DNA of 41,889 nt from Cytophagales bacterium (GTDB taxonomy: Bacteria > Bacteroidota > Bacteroidia > Cytophagales > CCMP332), in NCBI GenBank assembly GCA_028282565.1, contig JANQHS010000147.1:1-41889 (forward strand). The letters are read 5' to 3'. The position numbers were made by a program, and so were the translations under genes. The notes beneath the pieces were generated by a model. It was not told the origin of the DNA. It searched no databases and worked only from the letters and a program-made list of their open reading frames with translations. Below, piece after piece: positions 33,618-41,889 of this stretch (position 1 is its first letter; each line of letters starts with the position of its first letter).

Positions 33618-36600
33618 ATGGAAGAGCAAGCAAAAAAGGAAAAAGCAAAAAAGGGAAGGAGATCCTTCCTGAGATGGGCTCTTGCCCTGCTATTTCTGGT
33701 GGCATTGCTCTGGGGAGCCTACGCCTTTACGGGTTATTATCTGAGGACCAATATTTCCAAAGAGGTTTATGAAAGGAGTCAGGGGATCTATACCGTTGAA
33801 TTCAGCAATTTTGAGCTTCTCGGGCTCGAAATGGGTTTTCGACTGACAGGCTTCAAGCTGATTCCCGATATAGAGCTTTATCAGAAAAAACTCAAAAGCG
33901 GAGAGGTCAAGACCTCCCTCTACGAGATTACCATTCCAAAGTGTGAGCTCAGGGGCCTGAATTTCTTCGAGGTTTTCTTGAGCCCGGGCATCGAATTGCA
34001 GGAATTGGTTATCAGCAATCCTGAGGTCAGGATACTCGCCCACATCGATTCAAGTTCCAATGAAGGCAGCAAAGAATATGATGATATTGGACCTATAGTC
34101 AGGAACCTGATGCAATACCTGCTCATCGATCATGTGCGGATCGATGAAGGCATTTTTGATCTCTTCGTCGACAAAGAAGAGCGGATTGAGAGTTTTACCG
34201 CATCGAAGATCAGCCTTGATCTACAGGGATTCAAGGTTGACAATGCCGAAGGTTTTGGTTCAAAGAACTTTCTGTACTCCAAAGACTACTATATCCATCT
34301 TCAGGACTACAAGCTGAATCTGTCCGATGGAGTGCATACACTTGAAGCAAACGAGATCGAATTCTCCAGTCAGGATTCTTCCATTTTTGCCAGGGGCTTC
34401 AATCTTTCTCCGGGCCAAAAGCATCCCGACAGCCTTTTTGAGTTGGAGAAACCCTATTATCATTTCTTTTTTCCCGAGTTGAGCGTGAAGGGTGCTGATA
34501 TTCAAGCTGCTTACCTGACCGATACCGTAGGTATTCGTTTGGTCCATTTGCAGAGACCCAATTTTCAGATCTTCAATATTCGGAAGGAAAAGGACCCTGC
34601 GACCAAGAAAGAATTCTCGGGTTTTGCGCAAAATATTTATCCGCTTGTACAGGGTTACTTCAAGGAGGTACTGATCGATTCGGTTTTGATCGGGGATGGA
34701 ACCTTTGATTTCTATGAGCCTTTTGAGGAATATCCGGAGAACATCGAGATCGAGGGTATCCACGTCGCTCTTGAGCAGTTCAAACTAGACTCCACAGCCT
34801 ATCTGGAAGAAGATAACCTTCTCTATGCAAAAGAATTCTGGTTGGATTTCGAATCGTTTAGAATGGACCTCAAGGATAGCATCCATGAGATCAAGGCCGA
34901 TTCATTGTTCGTTTCTTCAAAGCTTCAGGCGATCAGGGCCGAAGGGTTGACCTTAAATCCGAGGAATGAGGTCAATTATTCAATGAATTATGTCGACTTG
35001 AAAATCCCTGCGATCGTCATAGAAGGAATTGATTTGATCAAAGCATACCATAAGAACGTTTTGACCGCTAGCCTCTTTGACCTTGAAGATCCCGTGATCA
35101 AGGCAAATATTGGAAGAGCAAAAAAGAGGAAAATCAAGAGGGCAGACGAAGCCAAACCCGATTTTGTCCACTTGGTCTCGAAGTATTTCGACACTGTTGC
35201 GGTCAGTAGAATTCAGCTGGATAACGGCCTTGTGGATTTTTCTTTTCTGCAAAACGGAAGAAGAGAATCCGTTTTTGGTGATCAGATCAATATTGTCCTC
35301 ACCGGCTTCGAGATCGACTCTATGGCAGCACATCGCCGGAATCGCATCTTTTTCTCCAAGCAGTTGGATTTAGAGATCCATGATTATGATTTCCTTCTGG
35401 ATCAATTGCATGAGGTCAAAGTGAAAAAAATGACTGTTTCTACAAGAAAGAGTCTTATCGATTTTCAGGACATCGTTTTTGCTCCGCGAGACACTACCAA
35501 TGTGCTTGACAAGCTTAAGGAACTTGGACAAACGACGATTTTTGACCTTCACATTCCCCGACTTCGTTGGGAAGGAGTCGACCTTTTTAAGTTGATCTTT
35601 CAAGATGCGCTGATCGCTCGGAGAATTCATATGATCGATCCGGTCTACAATTTTTCGGTTTACCCCCAAAGAAGGAAACAGACCGAGATCAGGCCAATCC
35701 TTGAGAAGGATCTCAAGGATATTATCACCCAGTTTGTCAATAGAGTTCAGGTGGGAGAGTTATTTGCTGAGAATGCCATTGTTCATGTTTCCATTGAGCC
35801 TCACCGGGATGATCAGTTTTGGACCAGAGCTCCTTTGGATTTCAAGTTGATCGATTACCGTTTGGATAAGTATACCCCGGTAGACCAATCCAGATTTTTC
35901 TTCGCAAGCGATCTTCAACTAACTCTTACCGATTATGACATGGATTTCGGAACACCTGGTCATACCATGTTTGCCAAGAAAGTCTTCCTTTCCTCAAGGG
36001 AAAAAAGGCTCATTGGGGAGGGTATCAAAATTGTGCCCAAAAAATACCGCGGTGGGCTTTTTCCATTCAAAATGAAGTTCAAGGCTGATTTTCCAAAGAT
36101 CGAAGCTACGGGCCTCGACCTTAAGGTGCTGATCATGGAAAGGAAGCTTGTCATTAAGGACCTGATCGCAGATCGACCGGAATTGGAATACCATCAGACT
36201 AAGGGATTCTTTAATCAGTCACCTCCGCAGGCCGGAAAAGGAAAGAAAGGCTTGAAAGGTGTTTCGATCGAACGCTTTCTTACGAGGAACGGAAAGATCT
36301 CACTCTACGATGAGAACGGAAGGAAATTCATGGGCTCTGATTTTGAAGGGCCCATCAAATACTTTGCTGCCGACGATTATTCCACCGGACCATCGCCAAC
36401 AAGATTCCTGACCAGGCAGATCGGGTTAAAATTTACCAATGGCTTCTTCCTTTTTCCGGATGGACTTCATAAGGCCGTTTGGGACAAACTCAGCATTGAT
36501 CAAGGCAATGCAGAGATCAACTTGTACGAAGGAAAACTGGTTGCACTGCCAGGAGCTGATCCTTATAGGACTCTTTCAAGGACCCAAAAGAGTGCTTATA

Positions 36601-38015
36601 GGTCCGGAAGCATCAAAAAATTGACCATCAGTGGTTTTGACATCGATGAGTTTTATAGAACGGGTCTGGTGGAAATTGACAGGGTAACCCTCAATGATAT
36701 GGGACTGATCGAATTTGTTTTCCCCCAACTAAGGAAAAAATCAACTCTGAATCTCTCAGCGATCAGGATCAAGTTACCCAAGGGAATAACCGGGATTGAT
36801 ATTCGCACAGTGGCGATCAAGAATTTTCACTTCTTGAGATATAATGTTCAGGAAGACTCCTTGGATCTGGTTTTGGACCAGGGGAGGATCTATGGAAAGG
36901 CCTCCGGGATCAGGATCCGCGATGGAGATAGGTGGAACGACAATCGTATAGGTTTTGCCGATGACATTACACTGCTGGTTCGGAACTTTAACCGGAAGAT
37001 CCCCGGGGCGTTGATGGATATCAATGCCAAGGAAGTTGGGATCTCTACCGGAAGGAAGGAAGCCTTTGTCTATGATTTTCATGTCAAACCCTGGTATGGA
37101 AAATATCTTCATTCCAGAAAACTTGGCTATCAGGCAGACCGAACAGAGGTCAAGATCAAGAAAATATTTCTGAAGGATTTTGACCTGATCAAACTCTACC
37201 ATGATCAATATCTGCAAAGCAGAAAGCTATTGGTTGATGGACTCTGGGTAAGCGATTACAGGGACAAAAGGGTTCCCGAGAGGAAGGATTTCTATCCCCC
37301 CATGCCTCAGGAAATTCTCAAAAAGATGGAATTCAGATTTAACCTGGATACCGTTGAGGTTCAAAATGGAGAGATCAACTATGAGGAGTTCGTTCCAGAC
37401 GGAAAGGTGGCCGGGATGATCACCTTTTCGGATTTCAGTGCCGTCGCCTCAAATGTCACCTCCGATCCGGATATCTACAGGCAGGACCCCTACCTCAAAA
37501 CATTCGGAAAGGCGGAATTGATGGGAGAAGGATTGATCAATTTCAACTGTGATCTGAATGTCCGTGATCCCGGGAATAAATTTGAAATGTGGGGGAGCGT
37601 TGGTCAAATGGATATGAGAAAGATAAACCCTATGGTGGAGAATGTGGCGTTTACCACCATCAAGAGTGGTTATATAAAATCCATACTTTTTGAGGCCCAG
37701 GCTGATGATCATTTTTCTACAGGCACCATGAAGTTCCGGTATAACGATTTCAAAATCGCTCTGATCAACAAGAATACCGGTCAGGTCGAAGGGATCGACA
37801 AAGGTTTTGTTTCCTTTCTGGCCAATACATTCGTCGTGAATACGAAAAATCCTCACCTTGGATTCTTCCGCGAGGGGAGTATATTCTTCAAAAGACTGCC
37901 CAATAAGTCGATCATCAATTATTGGTGGAAATCCATATATACAGGGATCAAAACAAGTATTGGAGCTCAGAATGAAAGAAAACTTCACAAGATTGCCGAG
38001 AAATCCGATGATTAG
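33618..38015 (+). CDS. Giant AsmA-like repeat protein, candidate intermembrane lipid-transfer protein
   Basis: 1465 residues with a basic cytosolic start (KKEKAKKGRRS), one N-terminal membrane helix (about 17-38) and then an entirely beta-rich periplasmic-type part. A motif of the form 'φP-x-φ-x-φ-x-G-φ-D-φ-x-x-φ' recurs at about residues 106, 284, 463, 646, 825, 999 and 1181. Examples are IPKCELRGLN, FPELSVKGAD, IPAIVIEGID, IPRLRWEGVD, FPKIEATGLD and IKKLTISGFD. The spacing is 174-183 residues. A second motif recurs about 50 residues after each ('V.I..G.fdf'). The C-terminus (GLINFNCDLNVRDPGNKFEMWGSV...) resembles AsmA/DUF748 C-terminal regions. AsmA-like proteins (TamB, YhdP) form long beta grooves that carry lipids between membranes. 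The repeat structure is seen directly; the transport role is inferred. Confidence 0.75.
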   Translation: MEEQAKKEKAKKGRRSFLRWALALLFLVALLWGAYAFTGYYLRTNISKEVYERSQGIYTVEFSNFELLGLEMGFRLTGFKLIPDIELYQKKLKSGEVKTSLYEITIPKCELRGLNFFEVFLSPGIELQELVISNPEVRILAHIDSSSNEGSKEYDDIGPIVRNLMQYLLIDHVRIDEGIFDLFVDKEERIESFTASKISLDLQGFKVDNAEGFGSKNFLYSKDYYIHLQDYKLNLSDGVHTLEANEIEFSSQDSSIFARGFNLSPGQKHPDSLFELEKPYYHFFFPELSVKGADIQAAYLTDTVGIRLVHLQRPNFQIFNIRKEKDPATKKEFSGFAQNIYPLVQGYFKEVLIDSVLIGDGTFDFYEPFEEYPENIEIEGIHVALEQFKLDSTAYLEEDNLLYAKEFWLDFESFRMDLKDSIHEIKADSLFVSSKLQAIRAEGLTLNPRNEVNYSMNYVDLKIPAIVIEGIDLIKAYHKNVLTASLFDLEDPVIKANIGRAKKRKIKRADEAKPDFVHLVSKYFDTVAVSRIQLDNGLVDFSFLQNGRRESVFGDQINIVLTGFEIDSMAAHRRNRIFFSKQLDLEIHDYDFLLDQLHEVKVKKMTVSTRKSLIDFQDIVFAPRDTTNVLDKLKELGQTTIFDLHIPRLRWEGVDLFKLIFQDALIARRIHMIDPVYNFSVYPQRRKQTEIRPILEKDLKDIITQFVNRVQVGELFAENAIVHVSIEPHRDDQFWTRAPLDFKLIDYRLDKYTPVDQSRFFFASDLQLTLTDYDMDFGTPGHTMFAKKVFLSSREKRLIGEGIKIVPKKYRGGLFPFKMKFKADFPKIEATGLDLKVLIMERKLVIKDLIADRPELEYHQTKGFFNQSPPQAGKGKKGLKGVSIERFLTRNGKISLYDENGRKFMGSDFEGPIKYFAADDYSTGPSPTRFLTRQIGLKFTNGFFLFPDGLHKAVWDKLSIDQGNAEINLYEGKLVALPGADPYRTLSRTQKSAYRSGSIKKLTISGFDIDEFYRTGLVEIDRVTLNDMGLIEFVFPQLRKKSTLNLSAIRIKLPKGITGIDIRTVAIKNFHFLRYNVQEDSLDLVLDQGRIYGKASGIRIRDGDRWNDNRIGFADDITLLVRNFNRKIPGALMDINAKEVGISTGRKEAFVYDFHVKPWYGKYLHSRKLGYQADRTEVKIKKIFLKDFDLIKLYHDQYLQSRKLLVDGLWVSDYRDKRVPERKDFYPPMPQEILKKMEFRFNLDTVEVQNGEINYEEFVPDGKVAGMITFSDFSAVASNVTSDPDIYRQDPYLKTFGKAELMGEGLINFNCDLNVRDPGNKFEMWGSVGQMDMRKINPMVENVAFTTIKSGYIKSILFEAQADDHFSTGTMKFRYNDFKIALINKNTGQVEGIDKGFVSFLANTFVVNTKNPHLGFFREGSIFFKRLPNKSIINYWWKSIYTGIKTSIGAQNERKLHKIAEKSDD
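33933..37500 (+). repeat. Seven-fold protein-level repeat (about 179 residues per unit) in the AsmA-like gene
   Basis: Units start at about 33933, 34470, 35005, 35555, 36091, 36614 and 37159, that is 522-549 bases apart. They are conserved only as protein motifs, with little DNA identity, so the array is ancient rather than a recent expansion. The sixth and seventh copies are the most diverged (the motif reads IKKLTISGFD and IKKIFLKDFD). Confidence 0.7.
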
Positions 38016-38071
38016 TCGATTGCCGGAATAATGACATTAACTTGTAAATTGTATCCCCAATTTTGTCCACT

Positions 38072-39286
38072 ATGAAAAGATTTGAATTGAGCTTAAGACC
38101 ATTGGCCCTGGTCTTTTCTCTGATCATCATTTTTGCTGCCTGCGAAACACCCGAGGAAACTGTCATAACTACGGATGGCAAACTCCTGACATCGGAGCAG
38201 GTAGGTACAAGATTTCCGCTTGAAGCTCAAATACTTGCCCAAAGGCTTGGACTTGATTCTTTGGTGGATTCATTAAGGTTCAATTCTGACGTTTATAGGA
38301 TTACCTACAAAACGCTCTACAAAGGAAATGTGGTAACGGCTTCAGGGATCGTTTGCATACCGCGAAGAGAGGAGGCCATGGATCTTTTAAGTTTCCAACA
38401 CGGAACTATTGTGGCACATGAGGATGCTCCTTCGGTAGCAGTAACCGTGGGGGATACGAGCATTGCCGAATTCCAATATTTCTCCTGTTTGGGAATGGTC
38501 CTCATTTTTCCCGACCAAATCGGGTTTGGGAGTAGCACGCAATTTTTCCATCCCTACTATGTCGATGAACCATCGGCTTCAGCGATTATCGATATGATTG
38601 CAGCGGCGCGGGAGCTTGTCCTCGAGAAAGAAAGATTGCTTTCGGGTAAACTTTACCTTGCCGGGTATTCTCAGGGTGGATACCTGACCCTGTCAGCTCA
38701 TCGTGAAATGCAATTCCAGGGAGCACCCTTCGGTTTTAATCATACCGCTTCCTATGCGGCATCCGGGGGTTACCTGATCAAGAATGTGCAAGAATATTTC
38801 TTCAGTAAGACAAACTATCATCAGCCTTTCTATCTACCCTATGTCACCATGGCTTACAGGGATTTTTATGATTGGGATCAGCCATTAACGCTTTATTTTC
38901 AGGAACCCTATGCGAGTATGCTCCCCGATCTGTTTGATGGTACCAATTCAGGAGGCGATATCAACAGCTCTTTGACAACGGTGATGGCCGACTTGCTAAA
39001 TCCGGATTTTTTAAACGGAATAGATGACATGCCCGAATATCAGCATGTCGTTGACGCCATGGAGGCGAATAGTATTGTGGACTTTAATCCCACCACCTTT
39101 TTGGTGTTGTATCATGGGGACCAGGACTCTACGGTGCCCTATCAAAGCTCGGTTGATGCCATGGCAAAATTCAATTCACTCGGCGCAGGAAACTCTGTTT
39201 CCTTCGTGACATTATCAGGAAAAAGCCATGAGACGGGAGTGATCCCATTTGTTGAAGACTTTCTCCGCAGAATGGGATATTTCTAG
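38072..39286 (+). CDS. Alpha/beta-hydrolase lipoprotein (secretory lipase / prolyl-oligopeptidase-like)
   Basis: 404 residues. The ATG at 38072 is preferred to the TTG at 38063, as it directly precedes the basic start of the signal peptide. Lipobox FAAC (acylated C24) makes it a lipoprotein. The hydrolase fold follows: LLSFQHGTIV (oxyanion region), LAGYSQGGYLTLSA with nucleophile S200, YHGDQDSTVP with catalytic Asp (D352 fits best) and GKSHETG with H386. The 'R-I-T-Y-K-T-L-Y-K-G-x-V-V-T-A-S-G' opening recalls bacterial secretory lipases. Probable ester or peptide substrate; not resolved. It ends tail-to-tail with asnS, sharing CTAG at 39283-39286. Confidence 0.85.
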   Translation: MKRFELSLRPLALVFSLIIIFAACETPEETVITTDGKLLTSEQVGTRFPLEAQILAQRLGLDSLVDSLRFNSDVYRITYKTLYKGNVVTASGIVCIPRREEAMDLLSFQHGTIVAHEDAPSVAVTVGDTSIAEFQYFSCLGMVLIFPDQIGFGSSTQFFHPYYVDEPSASAIIDMIAAARELVLEKERLLSGKLYLAGYSQGGYLTLSAHREMQFQGAPFGFNHTASYAASGGYLIKNVQEYFFSKTNYHQPFYLPYVTMAYRDFYDWDQPLTLYFQEPYASMLPDLFDGTNSGGDINSSLTTVMADLLNPDFLNGIDDMPEYQHVVDAMEANSIVDFNPTTFLVLYHGDQDSTVPYQSSVDAMAKFNSLGAGNSVSFVTLSGKSHETGVIPFVEDFLRRMGYF

Positions 39287-40734
39287 TATTCGGCCAGTTT
39301 TGGCGCTCTGGGAAAAGGAATGACATCCCTGATGTTCCCCATCCCGGTGAGGAACACCATTAATCTTTCAAATCCCAATCCAAATCCCGAGTGGGGAACG
39401 GTTCCGAATTTCCTTGTTTCAAGATACCACCAGACATCTTTCTCCGGGATGTTGTTCTTCCTGATTTTCTCCAATAGGACATCATGCCTTTCCTCCCTTT
39501 GTGAACCACCAACGATCTCACCGATGGAAGGGAAAAGTATATCCATGGCTGCCACGGTCTTTCCATCTTCATTTTCTCTCATGTAGAAAGCCTTGATGTC
39601 CTTGGGGTAGTTATAGATGATCACCGGGGATTTGAAATGCTTTTCAACGAGGTACTTTTCATGCTCTGATTGAAAGTCCATTCCCCAATTTTCTACGGGA
39701 TATTCGAATCTCTTTTTCTTGTTCGGTTTCGAGTTTCGCAGGATCTGGAAGGCTTCATCATAAGGAACCCGGATGAATTTGTTCTCAATGACAAATTTGA
39801 TCCTCTCGATCAGGGTCCAGGGACTTCTTTCGTTTTGCGGCTTTTGCTTTTGTTCATCATCAAATCTTTTGGCTAGGAATGCCAGATCTTCAGATGAATG
39901 ATGAAGAACCTCTTTCAGTACAAATTGGAGCATTTCCTCAGCGAGGTCCATATCGTCCTCCAGGTCAAAGAAGGCCATCTCAGGTTCGATCATCCAGAAT
40001 TCCGCCAGGTGACGGGTGGTATTGGAGTTCTCGGCTCGAAAGGTCGGTCCAAAGGTGTAAACCTTGGAAAGGGCCAGAGCGGCAATTTCTGCTTCCAATT
40101 GGCCTGAAACGGTGAGATTTGTCTCTTTTCCAAAGAAATCCTCCTTGAAATCCACATCTCCATCCTCATTTTTTGGAGGATTGATCGGGTTAAGTGTGGT
40201 AACCCTGAACATTTCCCCGGCGCCTTCAGCATCCGAACCTGTGATTACCGGGCTGTGCAAATAGTAGAACCCCTTTTGATCGAAATACCTGTGGATGGCC
40301 ATTGCGAGCTGATGTCTCAGACGGAAAATGGCAGAAAAGGTATTTGTTCTGGGGCGAAGGTGGCCAAGCTCCCGAAGGAATTCCATGGAATGTCTTTTGG
40401 GCTGTATCGGGTATTCTTCCGGGTCGGCTTCACCCAAAAGCTTGATCTTTTCCGCTTTGAGGTCCATTTGCTGACCTTGCCCCTGGGATTCCTCAATGAC
40501 CCCCTCAACCTCGATCGCCGCACCCGTATTGATTTTTTTCAATAATTCCATGTCGAAACCGGCCGGATCAAGTACCACCTGCAAATTGCTGAGCGTTGAC
40601 CCATCGTTTAAAGCGATGAACTGAACGTTCTTGATTTCCCTCTTGGTCCTGACCCATCCAAGGGCTCTTACCGTTTGTCCGGGTTTTGAATTTTTGAGGA
40701 TTGAAAAAATGTTATTTTTTGGCGCGAAAGACAT
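39283..40734 (-). CDS. asnS: Asparaginyl-tRNA synthetase
   Basis: 483-residue class IIb synthetase that charges tRNA-Asn. N-terminal OB anticodon-binding domain (TVRALGWVRTKREIKNVQFIALNDGSTLSNLQVVL), then the catalytic core: HLRPRTNTFSAIFRLRHQLAMAIHRYFDQKGFYYLHSPVITGSDAEGAGEMF (motif 1 region), FRAENSNTTRHLAEFWMIEPEMAF (motif 2), and GFGLGFERLMVFLTGMGNIRDVIPFPR (motif 3 with its Arg). The 'TRHLAEFWMIEPE' form with 'HLRPRTNTF' is asparaginyl rather than aspartyl. The gene is divergent from rpoN, with 102 bp between the start codons, a neighbourhood common in Bacteroidota. Confidence 0.97.
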   Translation of the reverse strand: MSFAPKNNIFSILKNSKPGQTVRALGWVRTKREIKNVQFIALNDGSTLSNLQVVLDPAGFDMELLKKINTGAAIEVEGVIEESQGQGQQMDLKAEKIKLLGEADPEEYPIQPKRHSMEFLRELGHLRPRTNTFSAIFRLRHQLAMAIHRYFDQKGFYYLHSPVITGSDAEGAGEMFRVTTLNPINPPKNEDGDVDFKEDFFGKETNLTVSGQLEAEIAALALSKVYTFGPTFRAENSNTTRHLAEFWMIEPEMAFFDLEDDMDLAEEMLQFVLKEVLHHSSEDLAFLAKRFDDEQKQKPQNERSPWTLIERIKFVIENKFIRVPYDEAFQILRNSKPNKKKRFEYPVENWGMDFQSEHEKYLVEKHFKSPVIIYNYPKDIKAFYMRENEDGKTVAAMDILFPSIGEIVGGSQREERHDVLLEKIRKNNIPEKDVWWYLETRKFGTVPHSGFGLGFERLMVFLTGMGNIRDVIPFPRAPKLAEY

Positions 40735-40836
40735 TGAGACCCCTTATTTAAGAGGCAAAAGAACTTATTTTGTGAGCGTTTTCAAACCCGGAAGAAAATC
40801 CGGTTTTAAACCAAAAGATTGAATTAAGAAACCCGG

Positions 40837-41889
40837 ATGCAAAAGCTTTCATTAAAGCAGGCCCTGACGCAAAAGCTGTCTCCACAACAGATTCAGTTTA
40901 TCAAGCTATTGCAGGTACCCACAGCGGAACTGGAGTCCCGGATCGAAAAGGAATTGGAAGAAAACCCCGCTCTTGAGGAAGGTGCGGAAACCGATGAGTT
41001 TGCCAGCAATGAAAACAATGAGGAGGATGCATCTCAGGATTTTGATGATGACGGGGAATTCCAGGAGAATACAAAGGATTCTCAGGATGAGATCGACATT
41101 GGCGATTATTTCCAGGATGATTATTCGGGATACAAAATGCGGGGAGACGGCCCCAACCCCGACGAGGATGATAAGGTCATTCCGATCGAGGCGGCATCGA
41201 CCCTTCTGGAGCGAATGGAAAACCAGATCGGTTTTCAGGAATTAACAGAAAGGGAACAGATCATAGCAAAACAGATCATCGGGAGCCTTGACTCTGATGG
41301 CTACCTGAGAAGGGAGCTTGAGGCCATATCCAACGATATGGCCTTTGCCCAGGGAATCGAAGCGGGGATCGAAGATATCGAAGAGGTTCTGCTAAAAATT
41401 CAGGAACTGGATCCACCTGGTGTAGGAGCCCGGACATTAAAGGAATGCCTGCTGATCCAACTGTATCGTTTGGAACAAAATCCCGTTGTCAGGAAAGCTA
41501 TTGATCTACTTGAGTACTGCTTCAACGAATTCACCAAAAAGCATTACGAAAAGATCGAGAAGAAGCTTAATATCGATGCTGAAGAACTAAAGGAGGTGAT
41601 GTCGTTGATCACTAAACTGAACCCTAAGCCTGGTGGCAGCACCTCAGCCAACAAGGAAGTGACTCCATATCTGCTTCCGGATTTTCTCGTGAACAGTGAC
41701 AACGGGCAATTGGAGATCCAGTTGAATTCCAAGAATGCGCCCGAGCTTAAGGTCAGCCGTTCCTATGCCGACATGCTGGAAGCTTACGATAAGGATAAGG
41801 GGAAAAACAAGGATCTGAAAAAGACGGTTTCCTTCGTCAAGCAGAAGTTGGATTCGGCCAAATGGTTCATTGATGCCATAAAGCAAAGA
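40837..41889 (+). CDS. rpoN: RNA polymerase sigma-54 factor, 5' part (cut by the window end)
   Basis: 351 codons are open from the ATG at 40837 to the end of the window; a full RpoN has about 480-500 residues. Region I is clear (LKQALTQKLSPQQIQFIKLLQVPTAELESRIEKELEENPALEEG), the part that interacts with enhancer-binding ATPases. A long acidic region II follows (about 52-120, rich in Asp, Glu and Asn). The core-binding domain begins about 125 (AASTLLERMENQIGFQELTEREQIIAKQIIGSLDSDGYL, LQELDPPGVGARTLKECLLIQL). The DNA-binding helix-turn-helix and RpoN box lie outside the window. Confidence 0.95.
   Translation, partial: MQKLSLKQALTQKLSPQQIQFIKLLQVPTAELESRIEKELEENPALEEGAETDEFASNENNEEDASQDFDDDGEFQENTKDSQDEIDIGDYFQDDYSGYKMRGDGPNPDEDDKVIPIEAASTLLERMENQIGFQELTEREQIIAKQIIGSLDSDGYLRRELEAISNDMAFAQGIEAGIEDIEEVLLKIQELDPPGVGARTLKECLLIQLYRLEQNPVVRKAIDLLEYCFNEFTKKHYEKIEKKLNIDAEELKEVMSLITKLNPKPGGSTSANKEVTPYLLPDFLVNSDNGQLEIQLNSKNAPELKVSRSYADMLEAYDKDKGKNKDLKKTVSFVKQKLDSAKWFIDAIKQR

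Noticed and set aside
38063-38071. TTG start for the hydrolase lipoprotein
   Set aside because: The ATG three codons later directly begins the signal peptide, so the TTG is unnecessary.
1-41889. CRISPR arrays, insertion sequences, prophage, integrons, riboswitches
   Set aside because: No direct-repeat arrays, transposase or integrase motifs, terminal repeats or known riboswitch cores were seen on either strand.

Overview
The window looks like chromosomal DNA of a member of the Bacteroidota, probably a free-living aerobic one. The sequence evidence is a type IX secretion (T9SS) C-terminal sorting domain on the protein at 13762-17127, several families largely confined to this phylum (DUF4249, DUF3078, DUF4252, GWxTD), start regions that mostly lack Shine-Dalgarno sequences, and several promoter-like TAnnTTTG boxes. 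Most genes are housekeeping and appear intact. I saw no insertion sequence, prophage, CRISPR array or integration site, so the window reads as core genome. I cannot assign a genus.

Layout. 1-361: tail of a DUF4249 protein. 477-6818, plus strand: dnaK, an alkyltransferase-like DNA-repair protein, a class I aminotransferase, an HldA-type heptose kinase and a TrkH/KtrB potassium transporter, the last three tightly packed. 6855-10619: a carbohydrate-flavoured block with a secreted GH13-fold protein that has lost its catalytic residues, a convergent lipoprotein with a glycogen-binding-like (CBM48/AMPK-type) domain, and a BadF/GlcNAc-kinase-like ATPase. 11022-11106: tRNA-Ser(UGA) with its own terminator. 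11226-13634, minus strand: overlapping cluster mltG, a hotdog thioesterase and a YihY-type membrane protein. 13762-17127: a large T9SS cargo protein with cupredoxin, lamin-tail and three OB-like repeats. 17222-24744: a YciO-like protein, a GWxTD protein, a WbqC protein, clpC and a von Willebrand A membrane protein. 24822-27883: a putative HExxH metallopeptidase, a 63-residue protein, a WYL regulator and class II aldolase. 28011-31013, minus strand: an ECF sigma / anti-sigma / DUF4252 / DUF4252 stress-type operon below a DUF3078 protein. 31110-41889: a small DUF2892 membrane protein, an EamA transporter, rarA, a 1465-residue AsmA-like repeat protein, a lipoprotein hydrolase, asnS and the 5' part of rpoN.

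The most interesting items are two proteins. The GH13-fold protein at 6855-8681 keeps its full length and its fold motifs but has replaced the nucleophile, acid/base and transition-state residues, so it reads as a conserved pseudoenzyme. The protein at 33618-38015 is built from about seven units with a period near 179 residues behind one N-terminal membrane anchor, which suggests a bridge-like lipid-transfer protein. A secondary theme is gene packing: five convergent gene pairs end within 4 bp of each other or overlap by 4 bp, leaving no room for intergenic terminators. All family assignments come from reading motifs by eye; no database search was run.
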